The position numbers and the translations under genes were made by a program. Shown in pieces: positions 14,645 to 18,659 of a stretch of DNA of 18,659 bases. This stretch comes from an uncultured Macromonas sp. GTDB taxonomy: Bacteria; Pseudomonadota; Gammaproteobacteria; Burkholderiales; Burkholderiaceae. The notes below the pieces were generated by a model that saw only the letters and a program-made list of their open reading frames with translations, did not search any database and was not told where the DNA came from. Numbering within the stretch: position 1 is the stretch's first letter; each line of letters opens with the position of its first letter. The stretch lies in assembly GCA_946481585.1 (NCBI GenBank), contig CAMLOF010000027.1, positions 1 through 18,659 on the forward strand, given 5' to 3'.

Positions 14645-15622
14645 TCACATCAGCAGGTGTTCGCCTGCGTTGTCGCCGCCCAGGATCACGTAGTTCACCT
14701 TGCGCACGTCCATCAGCTGCTTGCCACCGGCGTAGCTGATGGAGCTTTGCAGGTCTTCCTCCATCTCGCGCAGCGTGTCGGCCAGCTTGCCCTTGATGGG
14801 CTCCAGAATGCGCTTGCCTTCCACGTGCTTGTACTCGCCCTTGTTGAAGTCGCTGGCCGAGCCGTAGTACTCCTTGTACAGCTTGCCGTCCACCTCCACC
14901 GTCTGGCCGGGGGACTCTTCATGCCCCGCCATCAGTGAGCCGATCATCACCATGGTGGCCCCGAAGCGGATGGACTTGGCAATATCACCGTGCTCGCGGA
15001 TGCCGCCGTCGGCGATGATGGGCTTGGTGGCCACGCGTGCGCACCACTTCAGCGCCGACAGTTGCCAGCCGCCCGTGCCAAAACCGGTCTTGAGCTTGGT
15101 GATGCACACCTTGCCCGGGCCGATGCCCACCTTGGTGGCGTCGGCGCCCCAGTTCTCCAGGTCGATCACCGCCTCGGGCGTGCCCACGTTGCCCGCGATG
15201 ATGAAGCTCTGCGGCAGCTTTTCCTTCAGGTGCGCAATCATGCGCTGCACGCTGTCGGCATGGCCGTGGGCAATGTCGATGGTGATGAACTCGGGCACCA
15301 GTCCTTCGGCGGCCAGGCGGTCGGCGGTGGCGTAGTCGGCCGCCTTCACGCCCAGGGATATGGATGCGTAAAGCCCCTGGTTCAGCATGTGCCGGGTGAA
15401 GGCGACGTTGTCCAGGTCGAAGCGGTGCATCACGTAGAAGTAGCCGTTGCGGGCCAGCCATTCGGCGATCTCTTCGTTGAGCACCGTTTTCATGTTGGCG
15501 GGCACCACCGGCAGGCGGAAGCGCCGCCCACCCAGGGTCACGCCGGCATCGCACTCGGCGCGGCTTTCCACCCGGCATTTGCGGGGCAGAAGCAGAATGT
15601 TGTCGTAGTCGAAGATTTCCAT
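14645..15622 (-). CDS. guaC: GMP reductase
   Basis: A 325-residue enzyme that converts GMP to IMP and ammonia with NADPH in purine salvage. It has the IMPDH/GMPR TIM-barrel without CBS domains. Key sites: [10 protein letters not shown] at the start, PANMKTV (41-47), GNVGTPE, the loop [11 protein letters not shown] with catalytic Cys173 and Thr175, [20 protein letters not shown] (204-213) and [12 protein letters not shown]. Length and sequence fit the GuaC2 type of about 325 residues. The ATG at 15622 is chosen because GGAG lies nine bases upstream; in-frame ATGs at 15640 and 15637 lack a site. The leader contains a terminator-like hairpin, so attenuation is possible. No other purine gene is in the window. 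Confidence 0.94.
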   Translation of the reverse strand: MEIFDYDNILLLPRKCRVESRAECDAGVTLGGRRFRLPVVPANMKTVLNEEIAEWLARNGYFYVMHRFDLDNVAFTRHMLNQGLYASISLGVKAADYATADRLAAEGLVPEFITIDIAHGHADSVQRMIAHLKEKLPQSFIIAGNVGTPEAVIDLENWGADATKVGIGPGKVCITKLKTGFGTGGWQLSALKWCARVATKPIIADGGIREHGDIAKSIRFGATMVMIGSLMAGHEESPGQTVEVDGKLYKEYYGSASDFNKGEYKHVEGKRILEPIKGKLADTLREMEEDLQSSISYAGGKQLMDVRKVNYVILGGDNAGEHLLM

Positions 15623-15672
15623 GTCACCAGGCTCCATCAAGGCGGTTGAGAGATTGAGCGCTTGGCCTGGGC

Positions 15673-15691
15673 CCGGTCATGAAAAAACCGG
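15673..15691 (-). promoter_or_regulatory. Alternative hairpin in the guaC leader
   Basis: On the guaC transcript CCGGU (15691-15687) can pair with ACCGG (15677-15673) around a 9-base loop. CCGGU is also the 3' arm of the terminator-like hairpin, so the two structures exclude each other. Pairing is direct from sequence; regulation is inferred. Confidence 0.35.
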
Positions 15692-15713
15692 ACGCAAGAA
15701 TCTTGGGCCCGGT
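15682..15713 (-). terminator. Terminator-like hairpin with U-tract in the guaC leader
   Basis: On the minus strand, ACCGGGCCCAAG pairs with CTTGCGTCCGGT over 12 positions (10 Watson-Crick, one G-U, one C-C mismatch) around a 3-base loop. Six T residues follow (15687-15682, the first also pairing). This has the form of an intrinsic terminator. It ends about 60 bases before the guaC ATG, with no minus-strand gene upstream, so it would act on the guaC transcript itself or on antisense transcription from the motA side. A TAGAAT box (15724-15719) without a good -35 would start RNA right at the hairpin base, in which case it would be a 5'-end stem instead. Confidence 0.5.
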
Positions 15714-15806
15714 GATTGATTCTAGTCTGTTCGCAACGGTTGTGCGTGCATGGGTGCGAATAGGCAGCATACGGGAATGTGTATCTGTCTTCTGGTAGGC
15801 ACCCTT

Positions 15807-15835
15807 GCCCTTGAGGCACAATTGCCCGCAAGGGC
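15807..15835 (+). other. Stem-loop in the motA-like gene leader
   Basis: GCCCTTG (15807-15813) can pair with CAAGGGC (15829-15835) around a 15-base loop, shortly before the AAGGAG ribosome site (15853-15858). A smaller stem, GCCC-GCAA-GGGC (15824-15835), uses the same 3' arm. The rest of the 15641-15865 gap shows no gene. Role unknown. Confidence 0.3.
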
Positions 15836-15865
15836 GGCTGCGCTGCCGCTGCAAGGAGTGTCCGG

Positions 15866-16732
15866 ATGAATCCATCCACCCTCATCGGGATGGTGGCCAG
15901 CGTGCTGCTGCTGGCCGTGGTGCTGTTTTTCGCGACGGACGACCCGCGCCTGTTCATCGATCTGCCCGGCCTGGGTATCGTGCTGGTAGGCACCATGGCC
16001 GCTACTTTCCTGAGCTACCCGCTCAAGGAAGTGGTTCGCGTCATCGGTCTGCTCCAGACGGTGATGCGCAACGAGCGCCTCTATACCCAGAAAGACATTG
16101 AAGAACTGGTGGACGTGTCGCGCCTGTGGATCCGCGACGACCCTGTGGCCGTGGAAAAGGCCCTGGGCCGCATCACCAACCCTTTCCTGCGCACAGGCGT
16201 GCAACTGGTGATTGAACGCACGCCAGAGGAGGACATCCTCGACCTGCTGCAGTGGCGCATTTCGCGCCTGCGCGCGCAGGAAGCTGCCGAGGCGCAGCTG
16301 TTCCGCGTGATGGCGAGCTACGCACCCGCCTTCGGCATGATCGGCACGCTGGTCGGGCTGGTGAACCTCATGGACATTCTGGGCTCTGGTGACATGGCCG
16401 TGATTGGTCGCCATCTGGCTGTGGCCTTGATGACCACGTTCTACGGCATCATCCTGGCCAACCTGGTGTTCAAGCCCGTGGCCGTGAAGCTGGAGCGGCG
16501 CACCGAGCAGCGCATTGTGCTGATGAACATGGTGTTGCAGGGCATATCGATGATGTGCGCCAAGCGCAGTCCGTCGCTCATGCGCGAAACGCTCAAGTCC
16601 TTCGTAGCGCACCATGAGGACGAGATATTCGATGGCCCGCAGGACATGGGCAAGCGTACTGCCAAGCGTACCGGCGCGTCTGTGCAGGCTGCAGCCAAGT
16701 CCGCTGCCGCTCGCGACGCGGCCAAGCCCTGA
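15866..16732 (+). CDS. motA: MotA/PomA-type stator protein (MotA/TolQ/ExbB family)
   Basis: A 288-residue inner-membrane protein with four predicted helices (about 5-23, 33-51, 148-170, 183-203) and a large cytoplasmic loop. MotA/PomA features: FIDLPGLGIVLVGTMAAT, charged loop residues Arg90 and Glu97 at the positions that contact the rotor in MotA, APAFGMIGTLVGLVNLM, and TTFYGIILAN. Pro153 and Pro204 match the two conserved MotA prolines. The tail is Ala/Lys-rich. AAGGAG precedes the ATG by seven bases, and the MotB-like gene starts 15 bases after the stop. With MotB it should form an ion-driven stator. H+ or Na+ cannot be decided, and no other flagellar gene is present, so use by another machine is not excluded. 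Confidence 0.88.
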   Translation: MNPSTLIGMVASVLLLAVVLFFATDDPRLFIDLPGLGIVLVGTMAATFLSYPLKEVVRVIGLLQTVMRNERLYTQKDIEELVDVSRLWIRDDPVAVEKALGRITNPFLRTGVQLVIERTPEEDILDLLQWRISRLRAQEAAEAQLFRVMASYAPAFGMIGTLVGLVNLMDILGSGDMAVIGRHLAVALMTTFYGIILANLVFKPVAVKLERRTEQRIVLMNMVLQGISMMCAKRSPSLMRETLKSFVAHHEDEIFDGPQDMGKRTAKRTGASVQAAAKSAAARDAAKP

Positions 16733-16747
16733 AGCAAGCGACGGTTC

Positions 16748-17629
16748 ATGAGCGACAGTCTTCTGCACCGCATGATCGGCAAGGCCCAGACGCCAGCCGA
16801 GCCGCCTGCGCCGCCACCCCCGCCCGAACCCATGCGCCGCCGGGCCATGTCGGGCGGGCGCTTCGCGCGCTGGCACATGGACGCCCCCGCGCCTCAGGAA
16901 GAAGAAACCTGGCTCATCACCTACCTGGACGTGGTGACCCTGCTGCTTGCCATGCTGGTGGTGATGCTTGCATTCTCGGAACCGGTCAGCCGCAAGCGCC
17001 AAGGCGGTGACCAGCCGCAGACGGCCGTGGAGACCACTTCACCCGTCTCGGCCACGGCGAGCGACAAGGGTTCGAGCATCGTGCCGCCCGTGCCGTTGCC
17101 CATGCCGGTGCAGGGCAAGTCTGGCCAGCCAGCCGATGGGCCGGAAAAAGGCGACAAAGACGGTGCACCCGCTCAAGGCAGCGGCCAACCCGATCCGCTG
17201 GCGGGCCTGCCGCTGGGTGAGTTGGGGCAGAACATCGAGGTGGTGAAGGGCGTGGGCGTGGTGCGCTTTCGCATCAGCAGCGAACTGCTGTTTGCTTCTG
17301 GCGAGTCGGCGTTGACGCCCGCAGGCCAGGCGGTGATCGATCAGCTCCTGCCCGCCTTCAACCGCGTGCCCGACTACACCATCGTGGTCGAGGGGCATAC
17401 CGACAACGTGCCCATCCAGACTGCGCGCTTCCCGTCCAACTGGGAACTGGCCGCAGGGCGCGCGGGCAGCGTGGTGCGGCACCTGCAAAGCCGGGGGCTC
17501 AACCCCACGCGGCTGCGCGCCTCGGGCTATGCCGACACGCGGCCCATTGCCGCCAACGCCACGCCCGAAGGGCGCGCGGCCAACCGCCGGGTCGAAATCA
17601 CCATGGAGTCGCCGCAGACCACCCGTTGA
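16748..17629 (+). CDS. motB: MotB-type stator protein with OmpA-like peptidoglycan-binding domain
   Basis: A 293-residue protein. The cytoplasmic N-terminus is long for MotB (about 54 residues) and has a run of prolines (about residues 19-28). One membrane helix, TYLDVVTLLLAMLVVMLAF, carries Asp61 at the position of the essential ion-binding aspartate. A low-complexity Pro/Gly/Ser linker (about 80-150) leads to the OmpA/MotB domain: FRISSELLFASGESAL, VEGHTDNVPI (214-223), FPSNWELAAGRA and the final GYADTRPIA and NRRVEI. It anchors the stator to peptidoglycan. It is co-transcribed with the motA-like gene. The assignment is strong, but identity as the primary flagellar stator is uncertain. Confidence 0.88.
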   Translation: MSDSLLHRMIGKAQTPAEPPAPPPPPEPMRRRAMSGGRFARWHMDAPAPQEEETWLITYLDVVTLLLAMLVVMLAFSEPVSRKRQGGDQPQTAVETTSPVSATASDKGSSIVPPVPLPMPVQGKSGQPADGPEKGDKDGAPAQGSGQPDPLAGLPLGELGQNIEVVKGVGVVRFRISSELLFASGESALTPAGQAVIDQLLPAFNRVPDYTIVVEGHTDNVPIQTARFPSNWELAAGRAGSVVRHLQSRGLNPTRLRASGYADTRPIAANATPEGRAANRRVEITMESPQTTR

Positions 17630-17650
17630 GTCGCATTTGCCGGGACTTCC

Positions 17651-17656
17651 TACAAT
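17651..17656 (+). promoter_or_regulatory. Candidate -10 box of uvrD, possible leaderless transcript
   Basis: TACAAT ends six bases before the uvrD ATG at 17663, which is where RNA synthesis would start. The ATG has no Shine-Dalgarno-like sequence. A TTGAGT (17626-17631) lies 19 bases upstream, a longer than ideal spacing, so the promoter is only moderately supported. Confidence 0.4.
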
Positions 17657-17662
17657 CCCCGC

Positions 17663-18659
17663 ATGCTTGACGATTTTCCCCAAGCGGCCGCTGCCCGGCC
17701 GCAAACCAGCCTGTTCCAAAGCCCCCTGCTGCAATCGCTCAATGAAGAACAGCGCGCAGCAGTGACGCTGCCTGCCGAGCACGCACTCATCCTGGCAGGC
17801 GCGGGCTCGGGCAAGACGCGCGTGCTCACCACGCGCATCGCCTGGCTGCTGTCCACTGGGCAGGCTACGCCCGGTGGCATTCTGGCTGTGACCTTCACCA
17901 ACAAGGCGGCCAAGGAGATGCTCACCCGTCTGTCGGCACTGCTGCCGGTGAACGTGCGCGGCATGTGGATCGGCACCTTCCACGGCCTGTGCAACCGCCT
18001 GCTGCGCGCCCACTGGAAGCTGGCCAAGCTGCCGCAGGCCTTCCAGATTCTGGACACGCAAGACCAGCTCAGCGCCATCAAGCGCCTGGTCAAGCAGTAC
18101 AACATCGACGAAGAACGCTTCAAGCCCAAGGAGCTGCAGTGGTTCATTGCCGGGTGCAAGGAAGATGGCCTGCGCCCTTGGCAGATGACCCCGCGCGACG
18201 AGGACCAGCGCAAGCGCATCGAGATCTACCAGCTCTACGAAGACCAGTGCCAGCGCGAGGGCGTGGTGGACTTTGGCGAGCTGATGCTGCGCAGCTTTGA
18301 ACTGCTGCGCGACAACGACCCGCTGCGTGAGCACTACCAACGGCGCTTCCAGCACATTCTGGTGGACGAGTTCCAGGACACCAACAAGCTGCAGTACGCC
18401 TGGCTCAAGCAACTGGCCGGGCACGACGACAACGGCCGCTTTGTGCCGGGCGGCAACGCCGTGCTGGCCGTGGGTGATGACGACCAGAGCATCTACGCCT
18501 TCCGGGGCGCGCGCGTGGGCAATATGGCCGACTTCGTGCGCGAGTTCGGCGTGAAGCACCAGATCAAGCTGGAGCAGAACTACCGCAGCCACGGCAACAT
18601 CCTGGAAGCGGCCAACCAGCTCATCGACCACAACCGCCACCGCCTGGGCAAGAACCTGC
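17663..18659 (+). CDS. uvrD: UvrD/Rep-type superfamily 1A DNA helicase, 3' end cut by window end
   Basis: The first 332 residues of a DNA helicase of the UvrD/PcrA/Rep group, which unwinds DNA 3'-5' in repair and replication restart. Motifs in order: Q-motif LNEEQRAAV (26-34), Walker A AGAGSGKT (45-52), motif Ia VTFTNKAAKEM, motif Ib GTFHGLC, Walker B ILVDEFQDTN (232-241), motif III GDDDQSIYAFRGA (271-283) and motif IV LEQNYRS (303-309). The order and spacing are those of a complete, functional helicase; domain 2B and motifs V-VI lie beyond the window. UvrD is favoured over Rep by general resemblance. The gene begins 33 bases after motB but probably has its own promoter. Confidence 0.9.
   Translation, partial: MLDDFPQAAAARPQTSLFQSPLLQSLNEEQRAAVTLPAEHALILAGAGSGKTRVLTTRIAWLLSTGQATPGGILAVTFTNKAAKEMLTRLSALLPVNVRGMWIGTFHGLCNRLLRAHWKLAKLPQAFQILDTQDQLSAIKRLVKQYNIDEERFKPKELQWFIAGCKEDGLRPWQMTPRDEDQRKRIEIYQLYEDQCQREGVVDFGELMLRSFELLRDNDPLREHYQRRFQHILVDEFQDTNKLQYAWLKQLAGHDDNGRFVPGGNAVLAVGDDDQSIYAFRGARVGNMADFVREFGVKHQIKLEQNYRSHGNILEAANQLIDHNRHRLGKNL

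Larger units (their letters stand above)
15668..15713 (-). repeat. Direct repeat ACCGGGCCCA in the guaC leader
   Basis: The 10-base unit occurs at 15677-15668 and 15713-15704 (minus-strand reading), with starts 36 bases apart. Each unit contains the self-complementary GGGCCC. The upstream copy is the 5' arm of the terminator-like hairpin; the downstream copy can pair with the 3' arm of that hairpin. Confidence 0.6.

Noticed and set aside
14654..14670. GCAGG/CCTGC stem near the hydrolase-guaC junction
   Set aside because: Short, inside the guaC coding region, and no U-tract; not convincing as a terminator.
15722..17002. 426-codon minus-strand open frame across the motA-like gene
   Set aside because: Antisense shadow of a clear gene; His/Gln/Arg-rich translation without domain features.
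17039..18640. 533-codon open frame on the minus strand across motB and uvrD
   Set aside because: It lies antisense to two well-supported genes, has low-complexity His/Val/Ala-rich composition and no recognisable domain. It is an artefact of high third-position GC.
15866..18659. MotA-like, MotB-like and helicase genes in a row, resembling a Zorya defence system
   Set aside because: Zorya uses ZorA with a long cytoplasmic tail and ZorD, an SNF2-type helicase, or ZorE. Here the MotA-like protein has ordinary length, the helicase is a housekeeping UvrD type with what looks like its own promoter, and no ZorC-like gene is present.
1..18659. tRNA, rRNA, CRISPR arrays, insertion sequences, phage or integrase genes
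   Set aside because: I looked for repeated spacers, tRNA-like cloverleaf ends, transposase motifs and terminal repeats and found none.

Overview
The window is GC-rich, densely coded bacterial chromosome. Protein style, codon use and gene content (a TRAP transporter beside pxpBCA, a MotA/MotB pair, guaC, uvrD, a GGDEF-EAL protein) suggest a betaproteobacterium of the Comamonadaceae (Acidovorax/Comamonas/Hydrogenophaga-like). That placement is inferred from general resemblance, not from a marker gene. No rRNA, tRNA, CRISPR array, insertion sequence, integrase or phage gene is visible. Sixteen protein genes cover almost everything, and no gene-free stretch exceeds about 225 bases.

Left block (1-4722): a TetR-family regulator, a hotdog thioesterase and a MaoC-type hydratase (cut by the window start) lie on the minus strand. 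Divergent from them runs a plus-strand operon of an Old Yellow Enzyme, a short-chain dehydrogenase and a zinc-free MDR oxidoreductase. The AT-rich region between them (1619-1749) has good promoters in both directions. Each promoter overlaps a 14-bp dyad, and the dyad centres are 30 bp apart, as expected if the TetR protein controls both arms. The enzymes suggest processing of an electrophilic unsaturated carbonyl or acyl-CoA compound; the substrate is unknown.

Middle block (4769-10988): a minus-strand operon dctP-dctQ-dctM-pxpB-pxpC-pxpA joins a tripartite TRAP importer to the three subunits of the prokaryotic ATP-dependent 5-oxoprolinase. The simplest reading is uptake of 5-oxoproline (pyroglutamate) or a related lactam and its hydrolysis to glutamate. 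A divergent MarR-like winged-helix gene is the likely regulator. A perfect 16-bp dyad fills the spacer of the presumed dctP promoter.

Right block (11002-18659): a membrane GGDEF-EAL protein with a periplasmic Cache-like sensor, an alpha/beta hydrolase related to kynurenine formamidases, GMP reductase (guaC), a MotA/MotB-type stator pair and the first 332 codons of uvrD. The guaC leader holds a terminator-like hairpin with a U-tract and a second hairpin that competes for the same bases, a possible attenuator. The uvrD start lies where transcription from an upstream TACAAT box would begin, so its mRNA may be leaderless.

I saw no clearly new multi-gene system. The most useful leads are regulatory: the paired dyads of the TetR/OYE region, the promoter-filling dyad of the TRAP-pxp operon, and the guaC leader.
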